From: Gymnopilus junonius
Lineage: Eukaryota > Basidiomycota > Agaricomycetes > Agaricales > Galerinaceae
Length of the DNA: 64,000 bases
Direction: 5' to 3'
NCBI GenBank assembly: GCA_015501075.1
Contig: JADNYJ010000012.1
Coordinates: forward strand, 186,001-250,000
How positions within the stretch are numbered: the first letter of the stretch is position 1; the number at the start of each line of letters is the position of its first letter. The notes beneath the pieces are model-generated. The model was not told the origin of the DNA. It saw only the letters and a program-made list of their open reading frames with translations, and ran no database searches. Positions 1-12,129 of this stretch are shown here, in pieces. A program made the translations under genes and the position numbers.

Positions 1-3000
1 CGTCACTGCATTTGAACGGTAGCCACGGACAAAATACTTCCCTTACATCAAGAGATTTCGTTCGCCAGGAGGGTCCCTATTCTGAGACCTCTTCATTGCA
101 AAGTCATAGTCGTTATCAAAGCCAAGCAGAACTAACCAGTATTCAGCTGCAGTCTCAAGCTCATCCACCTTCAACTATTGCCACCTCTTCATCTGAATCT
201 CTATCCTTTCCCGTTCAGAATCCTACTTCATCCACCTTTTTACCTTCGAACTTATCTCTGCATGTTCCTCAAAGACATAATTTACATTCTAACAATGGTT
301 CGGGGTCCGGCAATTCTTCTACTTCCACATCGACCATGATAACTGCACTACTGAACAGAAGTCGAAACCCTCTTCAACGCGCGACTTCTGATTCCTCCAC
401 TGTCACAACAGATTCTGTCTTGTCATCAGATTTCTCTTTGATTTCCTATCAAATACCCGAGACGCCTTCCATTATTAATGACGAGGAGGTTGATCCTGAT
501 CAGAATATTACACAAGGGCTCACTGTGGCACAATCGCAGCTTACCCGTCCTCCGGCGGTACCAAATCAATTTCCCTCGTCAAGCACTAGTTTGCCTTCGA
601 CATCTGCTGCTTCAGGATCTCTGTCCCTGAAGACCCAGAAATCCATCGATTCATCGACTTCTAGTTCACATACAGACTTTCCTGCTTTTGCCGAGCAAGC
701 CCAACCGACCCTCCTCCAACCTTTTCGTGTATCAGGAGCATCTCACCTTTCCTCTTTTTCTTCAAATGGTTCACCACTTCCTAATCCTTACTCTCCAATA
801 CCTCCTCAAAGGCGCGTCATGTCAGGAGAGACGTCGTCTGCCCCATTATCGCTGGACGACAACGTCGGAGGTCCGACAGTGGTCAGAGAGTTTGACATTG
901 TCAACGATTTGGGCACACCTGGAGAACAGGTATCGGAATTAGAACTTTTCCAAGTTCTCGATAGAGCAACAAGGACCGACTTGCTACCAGTCGATGATAT
1001 CGAAGAAGAAGAATTTTCTGAAGTAAGACATGATCAGTTGAAGCAGGCTCGTGCTGGACTGCAGGCAACAAGAAGACATGCCCCAGCTTACGGTATGTGA
1101 CCTATCACTTTCTCTAACTTCGATTTGAACGTGTCTCATTTCTTTTCAGAAGGTGAAGGTCCGTCTTCTTCTCGTGGACGACCAGCCCAGAAACAGCTTG
1201 TATCTAAACAAATTCCACACGTCGAACTTCAACTTGACGACGACGCCGATGGTGATAATGATGAAGACTATCCGTACCGATATCCCTACTCGCATACTCC
1301 TGGTTCGTATTCACAAACCAATACTCCCAAAGGTCTCCCTGTCCACGCAGACTCATCAATGCAAAGTACCTCAACTCAGACTCTTCAACGAGCATTCGAA
1401 CGTTCTAGCCTATCCTTTTCCCAACAAGATGTGCACCTACACAATTCGCATAATTTATATCTAAAGGTACAACAAGAACAAGAGGCCCATAAACTGTCAC
1501 AATTACCTATGTCATCTCATACACAATCCGGACAATCTCTAACTTATTCGACGAGCCTGACAAATGGGCCAACGCAGATTCCATCGCATGCACAGTCAAT
1601 GCAATTTCCGACACAACACCATTTCTACTCCTATCCTTTCACGCCTGCACATCCCTCTGTAGATCAACCTTATTCTTCCTTACAGAATACAAGTGCTGCT
1701 CAAAACGAACAAGGTACTCATGATAATCATGGGTATCCACATTCTTTACTTGGGCTTCATTCCCTTCCGGCGTCATTCCTCTCTCCGCCCCCAAACGATT
1801 TGCCCAGCCTTTCCTCATTTAGTACACGCATGGCCGAACCTTTGGTTGAAAGCGATTCAATAAGCGAAGTTGCTGCTCCCGGGGAGGACATATCAGACCA
1901 GCCCTCTTTGGGCTACCTTGATGAGGCACTGAGCTTCATTGCATCTGAAAGGGCTAGATGGGGTGCTGCACGTCAGTCAGCTGCTGGCGCTGTTAGTGAT
2001 TCGCAAGCAGTTGAAGGTGGGGGGTCCGACGACGACGACGGGGGGACATTAGAGGGCGAAGCTGAACTTCCGCTTGTAATGGGTAAGTTGGTATTGATTT
2101 TTTGACTACTTTCCCTCCTCTCCTCTCCTCATTTTGCCTATCGTCGGTTTCGCATTTCTTATGCTACACTTCGTTCTCATATCTTCCCTGAAATAATTGA
2201 TCGACCAAAAGTTAAACATTTCTATACCAGATAACGAACAAGACCACCCCAAACGCAAACGTCGTCGCAAGAGGCCCCCAAGGTCGCATGGTCTTCCTCT
2301 GGGGGCTACTGCTTCGGCAATTACTAAGTTACCTACAGCGGTGCTCAATGCAGAGGCTCTTGCTGACGACAACGCTAGTACGCAATTCACGCCAGGATCA
2401 TCCCCCAAGAAGAAGAGACGGTCAAAATCGGCATCGGCATCCACATCTTCTCGCTCCTTGCTCCTCGATAATCCAAATAAGAGCAAGGCTAAGGTCAGGG
2501 TCCAAGAAAAGGAGTTTCTGGTCCCACTGCCCGGTCTTCCTGTGACGATCTTGCGACGGCCCGTGGAAGGTCGATTGTCAGATATCGACGACCTGAAGAC
2601 ACCGACTAATGGAACAGACATTATCGGTGGAATAGCTGTAGGTTCTGTAGATGGGTCGTCCATAAACCTTGTAGGAAAGAAAGGAAGACGGGTGGGAAGG
2701 AGGGAAAGAGAAAGAGAAAAGAAGCAAAGAGATACGGAGAAGGAGCAAGGCAATAAAAAGGACGAGGACCCGACTGTGGAGGATTTCGATATTGGAATCG
2801 AGTATGATGATGATGATAACGATGATGGAGTAGAACCCCAGGACGACGAGGATGATGATCAAGGAGAGAATGATAGCCTTTCAAACATGGCCCTTCTCCA
2901 GCCACCCCGGCGAAAACGAGATCGGAGTCGACGGAGGAGAGGCCGAGATGCACATATCCACACTTTAGTCGGCGTTGGAGAAACTGGTACCTACAAGAGT

Positions 3001-5379
3001 ACTCCTTCGACACCGATGAAGTCTGACTTTGACGAAGCAGGACTTACCGGTGAGAAGGCGGAGGGTACTCTCCCAGAGATCAAGGCAGAGGTGGAGAATA
3101 ATCCTGAAGATGTGTTTGTTTCCAAGCCTAATGAGGGGCCAACTGGAGAGAAGAAGAAACGTACTCGTACAAAGCGCACTAAGACCTTGGCGCATGCGAG
3201 ATCGGACCCACAACTGCGTCTGGAAAGCGATATAGTACTTGGCGAAGATTCAAGCGACGTTGCACTTGCACAATCTAGGAAAGGGAAGAACAGGGCCCAT
3301 GTCGAAAATACTACAGATAGCTCAGACAAGCACCCTTTATCGAAAACCTTTAGTGCTTCTTCTGGCCTTGCTTTCTTGACGAATCGGTCGGCTGACATCG
3401 CCGTTCCTCATACTTTTCCACCTGAGAGCAAACGTGGCCGCCTTCTAACCCTCGCCAAGAAACTCAGTCGGTTATTTCCGGAACAGCGGGAAGAACTTGG
3501 CAGGGTTATTACGAGGATTGAAAAACAAGGCGCAGCTCCGACCAAGACAAGCAAGAAAGCCTTGAGTGCTGACATTGCAACAGACTATGGCATGATCAAG
3601 TCTTCTCCTGTTGCCATTCCTGGAGTGAAGAGACGAAGGTCGAAGAAAGGTCATTACAGGACAGGCAGTGAGGGTACTGCAGGGGAAAGTCTTGATTTTG
3701 ACGATCCAGTTGAAGAGGTCACTATCGCTATTACGAGAGAAGAACGCGTCCGATTTTCTGGGATAGAAGAGGAAGATGACGATGAAGAAGTTGATCCGAG
3801 AGGCCTTCCACCTAGGAAAAATGATGCCTTAATTCACGTTTTCATCGACCAGTATGTTTCAACGTATTTTGTTGATGTATGTTCTGACCAGTAATCTTCA
3901 GCTCAAACATCCTAATCGGTCTGTTGTCGCATCTAAAGCGGCACGCACCCCAGCGCAAAATTGCTGCGAGAGGACGACCTCTCCCTGCTGTTGTTACGAA
4001 AGCTACAACTTCGATCAACGGTATTGACAAGTCGGACCCTGCGGCTGCGTTCGCCGCCGTGAAACCTACGAGCACTCGACCTCTGCCTGTACCTGTTCCA
4101 GGCGAAGCCAGCTCTTGTAAACAAGGGTAGAACCTCCAATTCCACTGCCATCTTTTGCAACAATATCACGCTCTTTACCAGCTGCATCGTTTCTTGGTGC
4201 ATCGATGTCAGGAAAAGACAAGAAATTGTCATCCGGAGATCCTACAAATCAACACGAAAAAGAGGTAAACTCTGACAGTCATGGATACGCTTCAGTTGAT
4301 CATGACGACGACGATGCTGGTGGGCCAGTATCTTTGTTCGTTGGATCGCTCAAAGCCAATAAGGAGAAGAGACCTCCCAAGCACCTGTGGCACTCAGCTC
4401 TAACGTTGATTCTGGAAAGAGGCAGGGCCGTTACTCGTATGTAACCCTTACAATTATTTGCATCATCTTGGCTCTTACACGTTCATTTGGCTTTAGGGAG
4501 AGTTGTTGTCACTTCAAGCCCTCTGTACCAACCAATGGAGAGCATTGAACGACTGGGCTATGAGTTACGTGTCTTTATCAGGGTTCCTGATCTCGGTATG
4601 AACCGACTACTTTACGTTCTCAAGTATCCTCCCTGACTGACCGTTGTAGGCGATGGCATGGACCGTGAAAGGCATCGGGACAAGGATCGCGGTGGATCAG
4701 GAAAATCTAACGGTGGAGGTAAAAGCAACCAATCAAGCCCAGCGACTACGTCATCACTGTCTACGTTGGCTGCGTCCACCAAGAGAGCGCGGAGCATTGG
4801 CCATGCGCGACAGCTTTCCGGCAACACAAGTACTGAGAGCGGTAGTGGAGGCGCAGGGTCAGGTAACGCGTCAGGAGGCGGAGGCCATTCTCATGCAGCA
4901 ATGACCAACGGAACGTCACAGATGAAAATCAAATATCGTGAACAGGGTGTCGACGAACTTCTGCAGCTGAAGCTGCACCAGGCGTTGGCAGCTACTGACG
5001 ATGTGCCTGAAGGATCAACGATCGTGCTTGCCACCGGCGACGGTAATATGGGCCAGTTCAATGAAGAAGGTTTTCTGGGTGAGTTGCTTCCTTAACCTTT
5101 GATCCAACTTTGAAGTCATGGACCAATTTCAGGTCCTGTTCGAACTGCCCTAAGGCGTGGATGGAAAGTTGAACTATATGCTTGGGAGGATGGTTTGAGT
5201 GAGTTCTGGATTGATATCAAGGCATCTCGCAAAAGTGTTGATAACCCTCTGCACCGACAGGTCGCGCTTGGAGACGTGAATTTGGGATAGGTAGTGAATG
5301 GGGCAGAAATGGAATGTTCCAGATTATTGGAATGGAGCAATTCTCCAGTGTACTAGTGGAGGCGTCTGGATGGTCCTGA
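1..5379 (+). CDS. NYN-domain (PIN-like) protein with long disordered N-terminus, 5'-partial
   Basis: Nine exons join in one frame: 1-1092, 1150-2082, 2231-3851, 3902-4116, 4182-4436, 4497-4595, 4650-5078, 5133-5198 and 5261-5379. The frame is open to the left edge, so the start is missing. The first ~1,200 residues are low-complexity: Ser/Thr/Gln-rich, then basic Lys/Arg runs and acidic runs. The C-terminus has the NYN pattern. A strand with FIDHSNILIGLL spans the 3851/3902 junction, followed by LILERGR, VVVTSSPLYQP, LATGDGNMGQFNEEGF and RTALRRGWKVEL, then WEDGLS and a conserved RREFG tail. NYN domains are known metal-dependent RNase folds. The Asp residues of FID and GDGN would be the acidic centre, so an RNA-processing role is inferred. 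The 4117-4181 intron removes what otherwise looks like a frameshift. The basic stretches could be nuclear targeting or RNA-binding signals. Confidence 0.8.
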
Positions 5380-5939
5380 TCCTCGCTTCATAAATCGGTT
5401 TTATATGATACTCTGCATGGGAAAGACAAGTAAAGCTTCCAGGTCATCTTATAGTGACTTATTCTATGCTATGTTAACATACTATCGAGACCATATTTTC
5501 AAGCCATAGTATGTATATGAATATTATGTTAATTGCCATGTCTGCAGGCTGCAGCCACAGTAAGAAACTGAAACCAGGTCATCCGGCAACTTCCGATGGA
5601 TTTCTACTGCGACTTGCATTACTCAAATTGTGCTCTGAATTGTCCAGACGCGATGCTGAATGTGACTTGCCTAGATTACCGCGTCTTTGGAATGTCCGAT
5701 TCAACTTTAAAGTTTACAAGTCATTTGTCCGACGCGTCAAGAGACGAGTTCACCATAAAGTCCCAGCGATGAAACACCTGCACGCGAATGTCCTAATTTA
5801 TTCTACACGGTACGGCATTTCGAATTCTACTTTACATGGCTCCTGTTTATATATTCTACGAAGTAGCTGTGAAAACACAAGCCAAATTGTCCAATAACGA
5901 GGTCGTCAATCGTAACTAAAGAAGCGAAAATAAAGGAAT
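5380..5939. other. Intergenic, convergent 3' ends
   Basis: This lies between the stop codons of two convergent genes and probably holds both 3' UTRs. The 128-codon plus ORF at 5511-5897 has no recognisable motif or splice context and I do not treat it as a gene. One ACGCGT hexamer occurs at 5732, with no promoter near it. Confidence 0.5.
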
Positions 5940-7427
5940 TCATTTGTGCAGGTACTTGGAAAGCCCTGTCATCACTCCTCGTTCTGCAAAGGTCTCCACC
6001 TCTGGTGTAGTTCCGTAGGACCTGACATGCCTGCCCCTCCCGAATTTCGGGCTGATTGTCAGTGGAATATACTCATCTACACCCTCGCCATTCCATTCCC
6101 CATCATACGCTCCTGCACCGTTCACCATTACATCCTCAGAATCCATAAGCGACATGTCCTCCTCTGCCCATTGTACCAGCTGGCTGTCGCCTTTCCGGAA
6201 GCGCGACCCTAGTCGACCAATAAATTTCGACGTCATAGTGGTAATTGAGATGAGAATGGGTTGCAGCTTCAAGGCAGCCTGGGCCATCAAGGGCACGACA
6301 GTGCGCGCAATGCCCTTCAGCTTTTCACCCGTTAAGTGTCGAACACGTCTTGACGACACCAAGAAGAAAATGCCAACCAGACATGCACTAAGATAAAATG
6401 TACGTAAATGACTCACATTATTATGGAAAAACGCTTACAATGATATCATGACGATAATAGCTATCCAACGTCGCATTTTTCCATTATCAGGTGGAAGAAG
6501 ACCCTGGTCACCTTCTTCTTCAGTAGGGGGTTCTGGGTTGTCAGCAGTGTCATTTCCTTGTTCTTGTGCAATCGAGACACCATGCTGAGGGTGAGGCAAC
6601 CGTGTTGGGCACCCGTGAGGACTAGACCACGCAAAGCGATGCTTTCCAGCTGCTTCTTCAATAAACCTCAGGTTTTCGCCTTCAGAACAGAGAATCACAA
6701 TCTCGGCTGCTTGTGGTCTCTTCTCCCAACTTCTGCCGTATAATGATAAATGAAGTGGTGGTGCTTTTTAGCATGAACCAGTGAGAGTGGTTTTTTTTTC
6801 AAGTGCAAGTCTAAAACTTACAAATGTCTAGACCATTTCCTTCAAGGTCCATGGATAGTATCGACCTCAAATCACTTTGTTTTCGCCTTGTTTTCATACT
6901 TCCTGCAACCGGGATTGCTCGTGCTGGCCTTCGAACGAGCTCGCTTCTCAGGTGGGCATCAGACTCTTCTGAATACGTCATGTCTAAACGTTTTCAGGGC
7001 AATGCAACAGAGGGTGCGAATTGCCCTACCTAGCATGCATACCCAGGTATTCTCGTTGCACTGTGAATTCTTCGAAAGGCATTTTAGTCTGGGACGCTCT
7101 TTTTGTGAATAGCCTTACCGTTGATCTTGAAAGGACATCAGCTTGACTCCACTGACTTGATCCTCCCAGAACTACCTCATAGAACCGTCCTCTCCTTGAT
7201 ATTTCACCTCGGTCATCGCTATCAGCCAAACCAGTTCCCACCCCTTCAACCAGCATCGTTTTGTCGATCAAAGGGCACAAGTTATAGTGATAGTCATGCA
7301 GCTCGAAATTGCAATACTGCCGCAAGTCATTATCTTTGATGATATGGCTTACTACCCGGCTGGCACGCCCATTTGTCGTTAGGTATGAGATCAGTAGCAA
7401 GGAAGTAAACAGGAGATGATGGGACAT
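5940..7427 (-). CDS. ATG27-like type I membrane protein (MRH-type lumenal domain)
   Basis: Four exons on the minus strand: 7427-7043, 6983-6822, 6706-6439 and 6387-5940, giving 420 codons plus stop with no break. The ATG at 7427 begins a signal peptide (MSHHLLFTSLLLISYL). The lumenal part has the pattern expected of ATG27 and mannose-6-phosphate-receptor-homology proteins: YCNFELHDYHYNLCPL near the start, RRPARAIPVAG in the middle, and EIVILCSEGE followed by FAWSSPHGCP before the membrane. One hydrophobic span (WIAIIVMISFACLVGIFFLV) is followed by a ~150-residue basic/acidic cytoplasmic tail ending GVMTGLSKYLHK. In yeast, Atg27 cycles between Golgi, endosome and vacuole and helps Atg9 trafficking. 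That role is carried over from the family. The second exon is the least certain. Other MRH cargo receptors are the main alternative. Confidence 0.65.
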
Positions 7428-8299
7428 GGAGGACCACAGATCCGTCCCTTCGAGAGAGGGTTGCTTTGCGGTACGTCAGCGTCAAAATGAGAAGAGCCAA
7501 TTATGCTGACATTTTCAGGGTATCCTGTCTGACGGTGAATTGACGGAGAACCGCTCCCATCTTTGGCTTCCTGCAGGTCGTGGAGGCCTCATTGCTGAGT
7601 GGATACCCACGCACTCCTGGCCCGATGACCTGGTGATGTCATCACCTGATGATAGCTCGCCTAGATTAGGCTGTGTTATCTCAAGCGTAGGTGCCAAAAA
7701 CAGACAGAGCTCTTTCAGATTTATTCACCTACACTACTAGCAGCCGTGCCTTCGTTCTTCTGATAGCCTCTCTCGGGTAGCTTCTTTTCGAACTGGATGT
7801 GTCGCTTTTTGTGCTTGCGTCTTTTCGTGCTCTTGTTGTTGGCGAAACACTGGAGCGGTCGTGACATCGAATTTATATCCACATCAAGCCTTTCAAAATA
7901 TTTTGCTCATTTGTATAACCAGCTACAGTCTGTTCCTGGCTTTATATACAGAGCTCTCTGTCTTTACTATGATCATCACTTCTAAATTGCTCTGATGACC
8001 TCGTGGTCGAGCCTAATACTTAGATAGACCTTGCTGGGACAATTACTTTGAACATGGAGTCCATGTTCTCATTGGTGGGATGAATAAGCCCTAGAAAAAA
8101 TGCATCGATGTGCAGCAGCTGCTCTTCCTTTCTCTCTCTCTCGCGTGCGAGTCTTAGACTCTATGCATACGTTTTTCTGACCATTTACAAAACCCATACG
8201 GCTGCCACACGCATCTGTCATAGATAAGGCCTTTAAGGGGGGCTTCAACTCTGCTACGGTTATATTTATTTCGGATACTACGTGCCTTGAAGCTACAGA
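7428..8299. other. Intergenic, divergent promoters
   Basis: Spacer between the ATG27-like start (minus) and the arrestin-like start (plus). Short ORFs on both strands lack introns, motifs and good starts. A CT-rich run (tttctctctctctc) lies near 8130. No other structure was seen. Confidence 0.5.
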
Positions 8300-8305
8300 T
8301 ATAAA
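8300..8305 (+). promoter_or_regulatory. TATA box of arrestin-like gene
   Basis: TATAAA lies 54 bases upstream of the ATG at 8359. This spacing would give a short leader. Assigned by position and sequence only. Confidence 0.4.
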
Positions 8306-8358
8306 GGAGACGCCGCCCGAGCTATTTCATTCAGCAGCGATCCAACGCCCTCAAACTC

Positions 8359-10020
8359 ATGGATGATACAGCACCACCATCCCTGGACACTGTCCCACCG
8401 TCTTACTTAGGACAGTCTGATATTGCAATTGGCCTGGACGACGGCGATGCAGACCTACCATCTTACACGCAGAGCCAACAGCCATCTGAAGCCGGACAAA
8501 TTCTGCAACTTGAAACCAAAGATTTTGATTACAAACTCGAGAAGAATGGTGAACCATTCCTGACGCTGACACTGTCAGGCAACAAGTCATTTTCTAGCGT
8601 CATGGCCGCCTTCTTAGAGGGTTTCCCTGTCAAAGGGAAAGTAAGTATTGAAACAGGCGACCCTCAGTCGATTACCGCTGTGGTTTTATCTGTAAGTCGG
8701 GCACATTCTATCATTATGATCAATATCTCTCGCTAAGTCATAGATAGGTCAAGGGACTCCTTGTAACGGGTGGAGCAAATTTCGATGGCTATACATTCGT
8801 CTTCCTGGACCAGGACCGCACGCTCTGGCCACAGGAAGCTGCTCAGGACAAGACAGTTATCACCGGAAGTTCCGTATTACCCTTCTCCTTTGATCTGCCA
8901 GAGGAAGTGCCAATGGTTGAGAAGAAGGGCCAAGCGCCAAAGATGTTTCGACTCCCACAGACCTTCAATCAGCGTTTTACCCATGCCACTATCAAATATG
9001 ATATTTTGGTCAAGCTTGTGAGGAAAGGTTTCCTCAGATCGAATGATGCGTACGTGTAGTCTCAACTTCATTCGCCATGCATGATTTAGACGAAATCGGC
9101 AGGCTGTCTGCACCCTTCGCCTTCATTCCACTCACCACTCCCCCTCCATTACCTCCTCTGAGGCGATTAGCGTACCAGGAAGGAACTCCTCTTCTTGGAC
9201 CCAAAGTTGATCCCGATGGATGGCATCATAACGACTCGGTGCAAATTCAAGGTGTATTATTCAATAATCAATCTGCCAAAGTAGAGTGCAAGGTAAATGA
9301 CATAGCTATGTCCCTTGCACCATAGTCTATTAACGATTCTTCAAAGCTATTTCTTTCTAAGCCGGTGAATTTCCTAATACGATTTGAGAGCTAGATGAGG
9401 ATCACTCAGTCATTTTACAGCTTTCATACACAAGAGGTTCTATAATACCTCTCTGTATGACTTTAGAGAGCGATGATAAACATGCTCTAGACTTGTTGTC
9501 CGCACCCAAGTCAATTGCTGTGAGAGTAAGGCGTCGCATTAGGTATGCGCCTACTCCACAGAAGTTGTTCGAAGCGTCCAATTGGAGAGATGAAGTCGAT
9601 CATTCCCAGCGTGCCGTATGGTGGCCTGCCACGAATAGCGCTGGGGAGGTCAGCCAGGAAAGGTTTCGAATCCTGAACGGGGAACTACATCTCAAACCCA
9701 TTATGACCCCTACCTCAACAATGGGAATGTACAAACTAGAGGTGCGCTGCCTTTAGCTTCATTATCGACGAAATGAAAAAGACCGTTCTCTTCAGTATTC
9801 TGTTGTTTTACTTCCATTTGACAGCCCAGGTTTCAAGCCTGTAGGGAGAGAAGATCATGTGAAAGACCATGTTCTACTAGAGCAGCCCATTACTATCGTT
9901 ACTGCTTATGCTCCTGGGCCGCGTCCCAGGGCGACAACGCCTGCTAACTACGAACCTGACGCGAAGCGGAAAGCAGACGAACTTCAGACTGACGGAGAAT
10001 TCTCAAGAGGTTTTTACTAA
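8359..10020 (+). CDS. Arrestin-like N-domain protein
   Basis: Six exons: 8359-8691, 8748-9049, 9103-9292, 9347-9364, 9421-9741 and 9796-10020. They encode 462 residues in one clean frame. The fourth exon is only 18 nt (LFLSKP) and restores a continuous beta strand before LSYTRGSIIPL. The N-terminus is Asp/Pro-rich with two PSY motifs (VPPSY, DLPSY). Then come beta-rich segments that fit fungal arrestin-like proteins: VKGLLVTGGANFDGYTF, LPFSFDLPEEVP, a RLPQTFNQRFTHATIKYDI segment, and LLSAPKSIAVRVRRRI. Fungal alpha-arrestins act as adaptors that bring Rsp5-type ubiquitin ligases to plasma-membrane transporters. I see only an N-like domain and no strong PPxY, so ligase recruitment is uncertain. 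The gene lies tail to tail with the DUF6534 gene. Confidence 0.75.
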
Positions 10021-10106
10021 ATTTCCCTGGCTCATTCCTTGTATCGATTTCTAAATACATATGCTACATGTATAATATTACATTTTGGCGCCGCAGTTTT
10101 TTATGT

Positions 10107-12129
10107 TCAACCGGCTTCATCGGGGATGTTTTCTTGAAGGCTTTGCTCTGGACGTATACGATCTGAATCAATTCTATTGTCGATTAATGTTTGGATTGAA
10201 ATTGCCATTCTTTCCGTTTTACTTTCAGTGCCCTGGAACGAAATGGTGAGTACTATTTATTTTGCAAAACTGAAGTGGTCTTACCTTCTCAGCAAATGTG
10301 GGCATTGTGCTTTCCACATCAAACCTTCGAGAGGAGTGAATCTCAGTAAGGTTGATGGATAACATGTCATCCTTCTTGGTGCGCATTGTCTCCCGTGCGT
10401 TGAGTCTTACAACAGATGTCAGATGAACGAATTTGGAATCAAGGAATCAAGATACTTACGTTGCTAGATATGCGTTCACATATACTGGAGTAGTCCACGA
10501 CATAGTTATAGAGACTTGACGAGGAAAGGTACATCGACTCACGCTTGCTTAAAAGTAGGTAAAAACCTTGAACAAATAAGATTGAGGGAATATTGGTAAC
10601 ACGAAGTGTGTATAACTCACCCAGGAAGATGAGATTGTTTGGCATGAGGATGTAGAGAATCAACCCCAGGGCAGCATCAACACTGATACGAGGCGGAGAG
10701 GGTAAGCATATACTTTCAAACGCATATTGTAATATCCCTTGCTTACGCGACAATCATACCCGTATTCACTGAATATATCAGCAGGCTTTTAATGAGCGAA
10801 TCAGTGCTGGAAAAGGGTATAGACGAATTAATATCACTGGCATGACTCAGCGTAAAATTGGTTAGGAGGTTTACCTGCGAAAGCCTGTTTTAGAACGGTA
10901 CAAAAACCATGACAGCGCTAGGGCGAGGCTCAGGTCACTTCCTGTTCCGACTCCGAAAGTCAGGTACATGAGACCCTGGACTTGGCAGGTAAGGGTTGTT
11001 TAGTTGCAAAGAAAAGAATGAACGCACAGCTATTTTCTGCAAGTCAGGAAACGTTGGTATTTGGAAACTACATGGAAGATAAAATTTGTCATGTTCTTTA
11101 TGGAATAATTCTACTTACGCCTTGACAGTGATTGCTTGCGACCAAACCTGTTAGCTGCCTTCAAGTTATGGAGTATCTAAAGGACTCACTAATTCCAACG
11201 ACTTCAAAAGTGGGTGAATCACATTAAAATTCCAACTCAAAGGATATAGAAAGTGCCAGCACCCACCCAAGTCGCTCAAAGATATCGCCATCTGATAGAC
11301 ATGCGTTTTAATAGAGTGGACTGAACAATGAAACCTTGGCTTACAATCCACCCCGTTAAAAAATGGTTGCCTTGACTTACTGCAAAGCAATTTATAGTTT
11401 ACAATCGAGGTGCAGGAAGGGCCACTTACATCGGTAAACTCGAATAGTGAACAGCGTACGTATGATGAAATTTGATATTGCCTGGTACAATTTTATGAAC
11501 ATTTTTAATTCGTCATTCAAAGGAAATTACGCACAGTGACTGCTACATGAATCTTATTGGACAAAGCAATTCATAAACCACATTCGATTCAATGGGCAAT
11601 CAGGGCGTACAATTATACTCCTGTGACGACGAGATCAAATTTGGGTCCTGAACGCGAGTTTCGTATCAATAACTCACCAAACGGGATGAAAGAGGGCTAA
11701 GGGATTTAGATAGTTGCTGACCGTGTAATAATACAAGATATGACAATTCAACGCAGAATCGAACGTGTCCAGTACCCTGCAACAGATCAAGTCAGTTACC
11801 AATTTTGAAAGGATAACGACAAGGTCTACCAAAGAAGTGACACCTAAAGTACAATGACGGTCTATAAAGCAGCCTGTGGAACCATAGAAAGGGACGCACT
11901 GTAGTTTTCGCTGGTACATTGTCCTTGTTCGTTCGCGTAAAATAATTATACATCTGCACGCAAGTCACCCCCCATAACCTATGTCATAGACAATGGTCAG
12001 TGCTAGGGTATCCCAGCCAAAAATTCCTTACGCCATCGCGACCAACCCTCCCACCAAGAGTGCTCCTAATGTGTTATCAACCCTCGGTACCACGAGCGGT
12101 ACAGAGGGTGGTGTGGCGGAGGCAGACAT
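10107..12129 (-). CDS. DUF6534-type seven-helix membrane protein
   Basis: Eighteen short exons on the minus strand: 12129-12032, 11978-11900, 11843-11830, 11776-11678, 11620-11611, 11552-11535, 11481-11430, 11379-11345, 11291-11190, 11147-11119, 11067-11028, 10975-10875, 10806-10747, 10682-10621, 10566-10543, 10484-10460, 10405-10285 and 10232-10107. Every junction keeps phase, giving 364 residues. Landmarks match the fungal DUF6534 family: an N-terminal DNTLGALLVGGLVAM helix, WGVTCVQMYNYF, WVLDTFDSALNCHILYYY, the positions of FIIRTLFTIRVYRLS and FGVGTGSDLSLALALSW, SLLIYSVNTG, and the closing SKLYVNAYLATLNAR. The family is membrane-embedded, very abundant in Agaricomycetes, and of unknown function. 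The basic/acidic tail (about 75 residues) after the last helix is presumably cytosolic. Exons of 10, 14 and 18 nt are unusual and should be confirmed with RNA. Confidence 0.8.

Noticed and set aside
2106..2753. 215-codon minus ORF opposite exon 3 of the NYN gene
   Set aside because: It is the reverse of Lys/Arg-rich coding sequence with Leu/Ser bias expected from that; no start context or homology.
4114..4211. Apparent frameshift in the NYN gene near 4125
   Set aside because: A 65-nt GT-AG intron at 4117-4181 joins the two frames exactly and ends in a pyrimidine-rich acceptor, so no sequence error is needed.
5511..5897. 128-codon plus ORF between convergent genes
   Set aside because: No motif, no splice sites and AT-biased codon use; probably 3' UTR sequence.
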